NCBI RefSeq assembly: GCF_020085105.1
Contig: NC_058058.1
Coordinates: 4,736,214-4,800,213, forward strand
Source: Siniperca chuatsi
Taxonomy: Eukaryota > Chordata > Actinopteri > Centrarchiformes > Sinipercidae
Direction of reading: 5' to 3'
DNA: 64,000 nt
Shown here one piece after another: positions 33,660 to 44,508 of this stretch; position 1 is the first letter of the stretch; each line of letters starts with the position of its first letter. Position numbers and translations under genes: made by a program. The notes under the pieces are model-generated. The model was not told the DNA's origin. It did no database searches and saw only the letters and a list, made by a program, of their open reading frames with translations.

Positions 33660-35902
33660 TTATCGCTCTCCTCTCCCCTCCATCTCTTTCATGTTCCTGA
33701 TTGCTCCTTTCCCTCTGCTCTTCTTCCTCTCCTCCTCCAGCCGCACCCTCTCCCTCTCCATCACCCAGTCCCCTCCGAGGTAACTGAGCCCATCCTCAGG
33801 TCGTCCACGAAGCCGGGGCCTCGGGTCGAGGAGCGACTGGAAGAAGGAACAGGCCAGCGGGGTGAAACATGCAAAATGGGGCGCTATGGGAGGGTGGTCT
33901 TTCTTTCCAAGTTCTGCCCCAATTAAATCAATGCCATCCTGTGCGCTCTCACCCTGTGGCTCTGCCCACACATCCAGTTCGTCATCAGGGCCTTTTGCTC
34001 TGTCAAACCATTCCTGATATTTCAGGTATGACTGGCAGTCGCTGGTTGTTTCAGCCCAGGGATGACTGCCGGTGAGCATGGCGTAGGTCAGGATCCCAAG
34101 TGCCCAACTATCTGTGCTGGGCTCCACAGACACCCAAACTCTTGTCTTCTTTTTCTTCTCTTCATCCTTAACGCCATCATTCCCGTCATTCATGCTTCTC
34201 CAGCTGTCCTCATTTCCGCGAGCGATCTCTGCCTCAGGGGTGCAGTAAGGAGAGCTGTACCAGACCTCCGGGACCCTGGTGCCCCTGGCCTTCACCTGGT
34301 GTAGAATATTAATTTATTTGTCACTTGTATACAACAAAGAAACATGTAAAAATACAGTAAATAAAATGTAATAAAAACAGGCTACATGTTCCTGTGCATT
34401 GACGCACATCCTTTGAACCCAGGACTGTTTTTTTCCCATCTTCACCTACTTTAAAATAAGTTAAAATAAGTACTCTGTTAAGGTTAGGGGACCTTCATTG
34501 TCATGGTTACAATAATAAACACATGGTTAGGGTTAGGGAACGAACATTGTCATGGTAAAAATAACCAATGTTGACTCGTGGGTGGGAACAGGAAACGAAC
34601 AGTGGTCACTCGTGTTAAAGTCTGATGTTTTGTTGACCCATCCTTCCACCCCAACTTTCTCCCTACTTGGACTTTGTCGCTCTATAATAACGTCACATGA
34701 CTTCCTCCTTTGCTCCCGTCTTAATCATTACGGCCACTAGAGGGTTTGTCACTTGGATGTAAACACACTGTATGTTGTTTTGGGGCACTGGCTGAAATAA
34801 CTGATGCTGTCCTTTTTCTTGGGAGGACAGACTCCATTGTCATTTTCAGAATAACTTAGGCTCCATCATCTGACACTTAAGTGGTACAGTACTGTATATA
34901 TTTTATACTGACCATGCCAAAGTCTCCTAGTTTGACCCAGCGGCAGGCGGAGTCACACAGGAAGACGTTCTCTGGTTTGAGGTCTCTGTGGACAAAACCA
35001 AGAGAGTGCAGGTGGGACAGAGCGCCACACAGCTGGGACACCACCCGCTGACAACAGTCCTCCTCCATACCGACCTGAGGAGAAGGGGGGATCATGGAAG
35101 GAGAAGGATGTGTAAGCAATACTGTAATCAGAAAGAAGTCTATTTAAATGAAAAGGAACCTGAACAGTGAAACTCAAAAAAGTCAAAAAGTCACAGATTT
35201 TCTCTGACAATGCAACACATTAATTCTATTAATTACGTGACTGCAAACCTTTATAGTCATGACTAAAAACTATTTTCCAGTAGCAGAAACCCCATATCCA
35301 AGAAATCTAATCATCTGTCAGTTATTCCTTAATCTGATTACAGTCGGGCCTTAACACTTCATCATCCACTTTTGCAAACTGTAGAAATCTGAACACAAAA
35401 CCATGATAAATACAGTGTGTGTTGTACTATTCATAACACTTAAAAGCTCTGTTGGAACAACTGTATACCTCAGGCAAGATGACATCGTAGAGATCGCCAA
35501 AGAGGCTTGCTTGCTGAGCGAAGACGTAGTGCGAAGGCGTGGAGTAGGCGATTCCCAGGGCTCTGGTCAGGGACGGGTGGGTGCAGAATGACAGAGAGAG
35601 GTTATACTCCCTCAGGAAAGAGAAAAGAGAAGTGGACTCACGAGGGAAGAACTTCAGAGCCATCGGAGTACCTGGAGGATACAAGGGAAGGTTATTGATG
35701 TAGGTCTCTTTTTTTGGTGTGTTGAGGCTGAACAAGTGTTAGTTTCCTCCCTCACCTCTCTTCCTGTGTACAGCCAGCATGACTTTGCCATACGAGCCTT
35801 CACCCAGGAGCTTTAGGACCTTGAAGTGCTCCGATGTGTCCATTGCAGTCAGAGACTGAGCCGTCAGATGGCACATCTCATCCAGGAGCTTTGTGGCAGC
35901 CT

Positions 35903-35951
<49 letters not shown>

Positions 35952-36843
35952 CACACACAACAAAATGGTGACGTTAAAAAACCTTAAATGTGAAGAATAC
36001 TCACACTACAAGACATGTTTTTGTCTTAGTCTGTTGGTCTTTTGACATGTGGGTGCACAAATTACACAACTGATCTCAGGTGAGGTGTACTGACAATGTC
36101 ATAATGGGTGCATGAGTGCTGATTCCCAACCCTGTCTCCTACAAATTACATTTATATAGTACTAAATTATTATAGTGACAAACATAATGGCTGCCTGGAT
36201 TCTATTCAGAGGCAACATTGTTTGAGTGAATGAAGCGTTACATTTATCTACCACACAGGAGTTGCAGGGAGGTGGTCAGGGTGAATGGCGAGTGGGCAAA
36301 GTGCAGGACTTTAACTCCAGTTCAGGGTCTAAGATCAAATATCTGTTATCTGTAGTTGGGTTAAGGCGACAAAAGCATGTTGGTTAAGGTTAGGGAAAGA
36401 ATTAAATGTTAATAAAAATGTCTTGTTTTGAGCTTCAAGTCACTGCTGACCTGAAACAAGTGCATTACCATGGTTTAAATCATAGATGAACTCGTTAATA
36501 AGAGCACCAGCAGAGTTGGTGCACAGGTCCAAATAGACCTTTCTCATGGTGGACATTCATCAAACACAGATATAACTGATAACATAAATACTGGCTACAT
36601 CTATCAGTTAACTATGTTTCTCATTAACTATGTTAATGTGTGCACAGCTACATTTAAGCTGAATAAACACAACATTTGAGTGGTCAAAGTGCTTCTTTTC
36701 AGCGTGGAATCTCTTGTAGCTCTTTGGAATGTAACACAACCGTTGCAGTGATGATTGTCGTCATGGCGATGCTGGCAACACTGATCCACGGGTATAAACA
36801 TGTCTGTTAATAGCCTCTTGAAATCCTTTGACATACATACACA

Positions 36844-36930
<87 letters not shown>

Positions 36931-39702
36931 ATCTTTGTTTTGTCTGGTGGCATGTTGGTGTTTCCACCACAGCTGGCACCCTTGGGTCCAGGCTGGGCTT
37001 TGGTGTCACCGTACATCCAGACATGGGGCAGCTCATTACAGCTCATTAAAGAACAACTCAGAGCTGTGAATGTGCCGTACACAGATGCTTTGAATCCCAG
37101 CTGTGGCAACAGGCCAGATTTTATGATCAAATGGGAAGATTTATTTAGCTAAAAACGCAAAACAAGAAACAAGTTTCTCATGTTTCATGAGAAAAGATGC
37201 AATACAAAACATCCTTTAAAAGTACTACTTTATGATTGCTGATGAAGAGAATCAAAAGTTTCAATATGTTTCTGAATATTTTGCAATGACAGTGCAGCAT
37301 ATACAGCAGTGTTATGCCATGAGGTCCATCAGCACTATGTGTGAATACAATATTAGAGTGGGTGGTCTCAGTGGAAACTGAACTCTAACCCTCTGAGTGT
37401 TTGTGCCATGCTCTAATTACTCAGTTATTCAGGTCTGGCTGAGACAAATGTTTTAAAATATTTTAAATGTTCATTTTGAGCTAAGAAAAACAACTCCATC
37501 CTCAGCTTCGTGACCACACATTTCTTAGATAATCCAATGTTTTTTTTCTAATTGGTTTATGATGTAGGAGAATTTTCTCAACCCATAAAGGAACACTCAA
37601 TCCCTCAGTTTATCTGAAAAATCACCAAATTTGGAAATAACACTGGACAGTGATGATAATGTAGCCGAAGCTGCTCACACAAGTGTAAGAAATTCAAATT
37701 TCGCAGATGGTGTGAATACAGCCACACAGTGTGGAGGATCAGGGGTTAAGGGGGTATTCAGTGAGCAGCATAGCTGAAGCGCTCAGAGTTGGTCAGGTTT
37801 AGACGAGTGTAAGAGGAGGTGACACCGGTCTGAGCCAGCACAGAACAACTCCAACAGCTTCTCTGTGGGATGCCGGGCTGAACGCTCACGTTACATATGA
37901 CAGACACACAAGGTTGGACCTGTCATTACTGGTGTGTGTGTGTGTGTGTGTGTCTCAGAGATAAATGTCCTGAGTATGTCCTCTACATGGAAATGGATCT
38001 CTGTGGACCACAAACACCAGTGTGATGAATGACAAGATGATCTGTCTATGCATGTGTGTGTGTGTGTGTGTGTGTGTTTGTGTCAGGAAGTGTGTACTGG
38101 GACATACACACATCCAAAAGTCAGCTCAACTTTTAAACAGTTGTCCGCCTAAAATGTGTTTAGCATGTAAAATGAACATACATTTTCTACTTGTGTGTAA
38201 ACAATTTATAATCTATAAAATACATGCAGTAATCAATATTTGAGCTTCACAGGAACCTGGCTGGGTTTCTAGTCACTCTTTATGTGTTTAAAAAAAATAT
38301 TTTACAATCCATTTTCAACAGGTTTCAGGATTATTAAACATCATCTACGTGAAGAAAACAGCACCTGAAAAAATATAAATAATTTCGGACATCTTTAATC
38401 AAATATTTAAGTGATCAAGTTAATATTTGTGAAGAAGAATTAGTTGATGTAGGTGAATGAAACTTTCAGTTCACATATGTCCATGCAGTTTACGGTATGT
38501 TAAATGAGACATCAAAGCCTCAATATATATACCAAAAAATCTTGAGGAATATTCTTTTGAGGAATTACTTTGTCCACATGTTCCAAATACATTTTAATCA
38601 TTCAACTTACACTGAGCTAGAGCAGCTCACAATAAGTAATCATTTTCCAGTTTCTAGATGAAAGACTTTACAAGCTGTCAATAGTATTAAGGGTAAAGAT
38701 CTTGCAACCTGAAATTATTCTTCTTAGTCTAAAATGTTCTTCAAAAGTGTTACAAATTTAAACATTTAACTTCTATGAGATTGTGACATTTATTAGGCAG
38801 CAAAAGCCCATTATGGACTGTAATGATGATAATCATGATAGAGATAATTGTTGTAACAACAGTATTATGAAATAAACACAAATATTCTGACCTCATGGGG
38901 AAAATACTGTGCGTATCTGTAATGACATGATATTAAACTGAGTTATCTGTCACTTGTGTTAAGATTATACTGCAAGAAATATATTTATGCCTCTAAAGTG
39001 GGTTTAAAATCTGCTTTACAATGCACTTTAATTAAAGTCCTGCTGCATCAGATAGTAATTGTGATTTCTCTAAAATGGGTTAATTTGCCATTTAAAAATA
39101 TGTAAATATGCATACATCTTTTTGCATTGTGCCTGCTCATGAAATGATTAAACTATACTCCATACATACGACATTCTACATCTGATAATTTGGTACTAAA
39201 TTAATTTAAAGGGTCAGTTCACCCAAATTACAATTTTTTCCCCTTCTCATTTATGTCTAGTCGTATCTCTCCATGTAGATAGTTTTGTTTTTATTTGTTC
39301 AGGTTATGACATATCTGTCTCTGAGATTTCTGCTCACAGAATCACTGTCGCTGTTACTCTGGATGATCCACAGAACGCATTGTGAACAGTTTTCATAGGG
39401 ACTATTTGTATTATTAGAAAGTAGTTACCATGAAAACTATTCACAGAGGTGCTCAATGCTGTGAGCACCACAAATGATATTCCATTCATCTCCGTTGTAT
39501 TCGGGTGAAGGCAGAAGTCGGATATCTCAGAAACCGCACAAATATCACTAAAACTATCAGTATGGTTATACATCTAGAGGTAAATGAGAAAATTATTTTT
39601 TCACAAATTGAATGAACTGACCCTTTAATCTATGAAAACTTTTCTCACGTTGGTTGTGTGTGCAGTGAGGGAATCCCTGCACCGGGTTAGACTTACTGTC
39701 AT
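33660..39702 (-). CDS. SBK-family serine/threonine kinase, complete CDS
   Basis: Coding exons: 39702-39697 (Met-Thr only), 35900-35756, 35671-35469, 35074-34913, 34295-33660; 1,152 nt, 383 residues, phases agree. SH3-binding-kinase features: [13 protein letters not shown] before the domain, glycine loop [12 protein letters not shown]-type Lys in MALKFF, helix-C Glu in [18 protein letters not shown] and D-SWALG. All catalytic residues are present, so it should be active. Oddities: the APE motif reads TPE, an extra charged segment rich in Lys follows it before the F helix, and the C-terminus is a charged tail of E, R and K. Human SBK2/SBK3 lie in 19q13.42 near IL11 and EPN1, which supports an SBK2/3-like identity, but SBK1-like is not excluded. 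The two-codon first exon is inferred from ATG ACA|GTAAGT at 39702-39697 and matching phase 0. Confidence 0.85.
34470..34836 (+). repeat. Dispersed repeat, copy 1 (inside SBK last intron)
   Basis: Shared blocks with 40740-41103: 'tcatggttacaataataa', 'aaccaatgttgac', 'gatgttttgttgaccc', 'ccactagaggg' and 'cttgggaggacag'. Same orientation, moderately diverged. Related 'ggttagggttagg/ggttaaggttagg' fragments occur at about 36360-36400 and 57650-57800. Noncoding. Confidence 0.75.
35904..35959. repeat. (CA)n microsatellite at a splice acceptor
   Basis: On the transcribed (minus) strand this is a (GT)n run that reaches GTCCAG|G, the acceptor of SBK exon 2 at 35901/35900. One interruption (aaac) is present. 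Confidence 0.95.
36839..36928. repeat. Long (CA)n microsatellite
   Basis: About 90 bases of nearly pure CA in the first intron of the SBK gene. Cys-Val or Thr-His open frames through it are artefacts. Confidence 0.95.
37930..38078. repeat. Two short (GT)n runs
   Basis: Imperfect GT runs at about 37931-37951 and 38053-38077 in SBK intron 1. Nothing else in 36930-39200 is recognisable as an exon. Confidence 0.85.
39206..39628. mobile_element. MITE with perfect 12-bp inverted ends at TTAA
   Basis: The left end is TTAA then AGGGTCAGTTCA (39206-39221); the right end is TGAACTGACCCT then TTAA (39613-39628). The 12-bp termini are exact inverted repeats and the TTAA is duplicated at both sides. The internal 400 bases encode nothing recognisable. 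It lies in SBK intron 1, about 70 bases downstream of the first coding exon. Confidence 0.85.
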
Positions 39703-40130
39703 GTTGCAGCTGTGGTTCAGTTCGGCACTGTTGATCTTCAGTGAGAAATCTGTTTGACATAAATTTTCGTCCTGGTCTTCATTTAGCAGGTGCACCTGAC
39801 AGGAAATCCTTCACAGATCTTCATCTGCTGAGTCTTCTTTCCACCTACAGCACAAAACCATGGGCGTCTCAGTCTGCTGCAGCGAGAGTTTGGTTGTAGT
39901 TTGCAGTCAGTGGAGAAACTCTCCAAACTGTCCGTCGAGCTTGTTGGAGGATTTCATGTCTGCTGCTGCTGCTGCAACTTTTATCCCAAAGTGATCTGTC
40001 CTCACTTCCACTCCTCCCCCTGTCCTCCCTCTGCTGCTGCTGCTGCACTGCAGGGTGGATCCTGAAGACTGTCATGCATGCATGTTTGCATGTGTGTGTG
40101 CACGCTCTCGTACTTTTATCTTTGTGAAAA
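39703..40130 (-). promoter_or_regulatory. SBK 5' leader and probable promoter region
   Basis: Upstream of the inferred SBK ATG (39702) the minus strand carries two short upstream ORFs, 39824-39783 (13 residues) and 39782-39738 (14 residues). They are back to back: the second ATG starts immediately after the first stop. A TATA-like GATAAAAG lies near 40115. The transcription start is not determined. Confidence 0.35.
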
Positions 40131-40739
40131 CCAGCCGGAGTTTTAGACCACGTGTGTGAGGGCATTTTTATGTTAAGGTGCATGGTAAGGGTTGGGGAGG
40201 GTAAGCATCATGTCATTAATGGTCTTCACAAGTGTAAATACAGAAAAAATGTTTTTGTGTTTGTGTGTGTGTTTGCCTAGACTGTACAGTATAACCATAT
40301 GTGAAAAGACAGAGAAAAAATATGGGACTGACGTGCAGTGATTCTCAATGGCTTGATAACAGTGCGACATCATCTTAGAAAGGACTGGAGTTTAACTCCT
40401 GCAAACATCTATATACAAACTGACCTTCAAAAAGTCCAAACACTTAAAAAAAAAGACGCTATTTGTAGTACCAGTCATGCCAAAATAATAGTATTTAAAT
40501 GGCCTTATCTAAGGGATCTTGTGCTGTGCCATAAGCAACAAGTTCTCCAAACTAAATGACAAAATACGTCATTTGTCCTTGCCCTCTAGGACCTCAGCAG
40601 GACGACATCATTTGTCACATATCACTGTTAAAAAATGAATGTTTTGTGATCTGAAAACACTGTGGTTAAGGTTTAGTTGGGTTAGGTTTAGGCTCAAACA
40701 TGGCTTGGTTGGATAGAATTAGACATTGTTTGGGTTAAA

Positions 40740-41103
40740 ATGACAACTTTATTATGGTAAGGAGAGCTTCGTCGTCATGGTTACAATAATAAGAACTTGG
40801 TTAAGGTTCGGAAACGATTGTGGTCATGGTTAAAAGAAACCAATGTTGACTGTCGGTTGGAAACAGTAAACGAACAGCGGTCTCTCATGTTAAAGCCCGA
40901 TGTTTTGTTGACCCGTTCATCCACACCGACAAACAACATGAAGTTTGTCGCTCTAACGTCACCTGACTTCTTCCTTTGCTCCTGTCACGATTGCGCCGGC
41001 CACTAGAGGGCTCTGTCACTTATCGTAAATATTTGTCGTAAATATTATGTTGCTTTGGGGCATTTGCAGAAACGACTGATGCTGACGCTCCTCTTGGGAG
41101 GAC
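40740..41103 (+). repeat. Dispersed repeat, copy 2
   Basis: Same family and orientation as 34470-34836. Conserved blocks include 'tcatggttacaataataa', 'gatgttttgttgaccc', 'ggccactagaggg' and 'cttgggaggacag'. Intergenic, upstream of the SBK gene. Confidence 0.75.
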
Positions 41104-44100
41104 AGTACCACCATGAGTCTACAAATGAAGGAAGTGAAAGATGGTTCATGAGGTTAATGAGGGAAAGTGATTTCCTTACATATAACAGACAGATTTACTC
41201 TATGTGGCACAAATTGAGGTAAAAAACTGTAACTATTATTTTCTCAGTTATAGTCCCATCCCCTTTGCAGAGAACAAGAATGGAAAAGTATGTGTGTTGC
41301 TCCAGTGTTGTTCCCTCTCTGTCCTGTTGTGACATCCAGACAATATTTAGCTATTGATCTGTCAGTCAACAAATTATGACCTGCCACTCACGCTCTCTGC
41401 ATACAAAACATGTCTTTCTATCTTTCTCCCTCCCTCCCTCTCTCTCTCTATTTCCAGCCAAAGGATTTTCCTCTAACACCCAGACCCCCTGTGGGTTGCA
41501 GATCCAGCTCTCAGCTGCTACCAGTGACCACACGTACAACTGCAGGATCATTCAGACTTTCCCGGGAGGCCGGCATTAGTTACAGGGTAAGTCTGTCAGT
41601 GTGTGAGATCATCTGTCTGTGGCCACATGTCAACAAGCTGACATTATGCAAGTCACTGTGTGTTACTTCAGGTCACTCATACAGTTCACAGCTGAACAGC
41701 AGTGGTCTGTACAATCCCATGTGTGTCACCCAGCCTTGTGTGGACGCTTTTATCCTCAGTGCTTTATGAGTGCTTGCATTTCATGCAGCAGATGTGGAGT
41801 TTTATTAATACTGCAACATGTGTTAGAGTCAGAGCAGTACAGCACAGTTACTGTCATTAGTTCAGCTACTTAAGTTCAGCTACTCCATTTACATAAACAG
41901 TAGTTTTTCAAAAGCAACAGATGAGAAAGTGTTGGTAACACTTTATTTTACGGGGCTGTTTCCTAATAATCTCCTGGAAGCACTATGTAATTTGAGAAAG
42001 TTAGAAAGATGTGTTGGGTATAAAAGCAGTTTTAAAGCATTAGCACACTAACTTTAAAATTGAAGTTTGAAAAAGTTATAGAGGTAAGAAAGTTAGCACA
42101 GCTGACCGCTACTGGCAAGTAGCAAAAATGCTGACTCAAAGCAAATTCACAAGCACAAACAAAAAAAAAGAAAAGAAAAGAAAAGAACAAGAATGACCCA
42201 CTGTATGTTTTTGGGGAGCTAACAGTAGTTACCTGTGAGCTCTTTATGCCATTTCCCATGTCAACAGTGAAAATAAATAGCAACAAATCATATATTTACG
42301 TGTCCTAAACATTTCATGAAATGAACCATCTATAAGCTGTAACTATCTGCGTGAGCTAGTTGGGCTACACTGCTGACCTTCAAAAACAGACAGTCGTCAC
42401 CTGAAAAATGAGCCAGTGGTTGTTTGTTCAAACACTTAAAACGACCTATGTTTTTCTGACAGGTGAAAGCAAAGGTGGAGGTAGCTTGATGTTATTTTAG
42501 CCCCACAAAACTTCTAGGGTGGATGGTGGGGTATACAAAGTCTCTGACTTTGTCGCCGGAGACCACTGTTTGCACACTGTTCCATATCAAAAGCCATTGT
42601 TGCGTCAGCTTCACACCATGACCATAATATTTTTTCTTACCGTAACCAATTAGTTCAAGTTGTCTAAATCTTAACCATAGCTGTGGCAGATCAGACAACT
42701 TTCAATGTTTTGGTAACAGTTATTTTGAACAGTTTTGGAAAGCACTGACAGACAATGTTGTCCTACCAATAGGCCTTTTTCACAGAAGACATTTTGACAC
42801 GTGACAGGAAAAGCACAGCTGTAAATGATAAAATCAATGGTGACTCAACCAATAAGATTATTTCCACCACCACAGTTGTTCAGGTTTTGGAAAAGATCAC
42901 TGATTCAGTGTAGTGTAAAGTGTTATTATGTTAACCAGTACAGTACATCACCATGGGAGTCAGATCTCTGTTTCAAGTGTAAAACTTTATTAATGACTTC
43001 ATGTAAAACTTACAAAAACAAAACATACAAAATGTATAAATAGTACTGTAAAGGTCATTACAGTATGACACTACTGTATTATTAATATTATTAAATATTA
43101 CATAATTAATTACCCATAGAAGAAAAACGAGATGCCTGCATCTCACACTATACACTGTCACATACATAATATAAAAAGCTCATAAATAGCATCCTAAATA
43201 GGTTAAAAAACAACAGTAGAAAAATATTAATTGTTCCACAACATTTTCTTGTCATTTAGCTCATTGAGTAGATTAACACTTAGCAGGCACTGTGAATGTA
43301 AACAGTCTCAAAGGGAGTAAAGGTCACAGGTGGGAGTATCTCTGCACAGTGCATTAGTACAGCACATTTTAAGAGGCTACATGTAAAATGTGGCGTATAC
43401 ATTTTTTCTTAAACGCATGCAGTAAACTTACATTCTGTTTTACAGCTGAATACACGTTAATGACACCCTACACAGAGTTGAAAACTTTTGTAAACAGAGC
43501 GCCAAAGCACCCATACAATGCATTAAGAACTCAACATCTCGCGTATTGCGTCAAAACAGTTTGAACTCTGCGATTATATGACTCCTGAAATGATTTATTT
43601 GATGTTGAACCTGTGTGTCAAATCAGACCCTGCCGCAACCTGCACATCACCCTGTGTAAACAAGACTACGAGTCTACTGCCATGCTAACAGCTCTGAGAA
43701 GCTATATTTAGGCACAGCGAAATGCTAAATGCTAAGGTCAGCTTGGTAACATGCTCACAATGACAATGCTAACATACTGATACTAAGAAGGTATGATGTT
43801 TAACTTCATTCATCATCAACCTCTTAGTTTAGCATGTTAGCATGCTAACATTTGCAAAACAGCACAATACACAAATACACTGATGGGAATGTCAATAGTT
43901 TTGCAGGTATTTGGTCATAAACCAAGTACTGGACTAATTGATATTTTGACCTGATGGTGGCGCTAAATGTAAAGTCAGTGGATCACCAAAGTGATTATAA
44001 ATCATCCTGAGAGGGACATGAATGTCTATACCAAATTTCACGGCAATCCACCCAACAGTTGTTGAGATGTTGAGATATTTTACTCAAAACCACAAATGTC

Positions 44101-44508
44101 AACCTCAAGGTGGCGCTAGAGGAAAAGTCAGGGGATCACCAACGTCAGTAGGAGAACATGAATGTCTGCACCAAGTTGCGTGCTAATCTATACAGTAGAC
44201 GTTGAAATATTTCCCTGGATAAGTTAAAACTTTGACCTATGGGTGGCGCTAGAGGAGAAGTCAGGGGATCACCAAAGTCATCATTAAAATGCATCCTCTG
44301 GGCTCCATGAATATCTCTACTCAACTTCATGGCACAACAGTTGTTTAGATATTTCAGTCTGGCCCAAAGTAGTGGACCGACCAACATTACCATCCCTAGA
44401 GCCATGTTGCTAGCATGGCTAAAAATCCTTGCTGGGTAAAAATCATATAAGTTAACAGTGGTTTTGTGGGAAGGCATTAGCAGTTGCTTATGTGCTGAAG
44501 GCGGAGGC
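41104..44508. other. Intergenic region between SBK 5' side and il11 3' side
   Basis: No gene is supported. Short open frames here have no family features. The 42500-42700 part shares 'accatgaccataat' and 'cttaaccat' words with the dispersed repeats nearby. The right end is probably il11 3' UTR on the minus strand. Confidence 0.55.
43676..44425. repeat. Long teleost repeat with three internal 'GGTGGCGCTA' boxes
   Basis: It begins with 'catgctaac', 'aatgctaaatgctaagg' and 'agcatgttagcatgctaac' words. It then shows three degenerate tandem units each starting GGTGGCGCTA and continuing 'agtcagNGGATCACCAA' (near 43957, 44110 and 44242; spacing about 153 and 132 bases), followed by 'catgaatgtct..accaa'. 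It starts within about 90 bases of the il11 stop codon. Confidence 0.7.

Noticed and set aside
36628-37130. Cys-Val and Thr-His open frames
   Set aside because: Translations of the CA/GT microsatellite.
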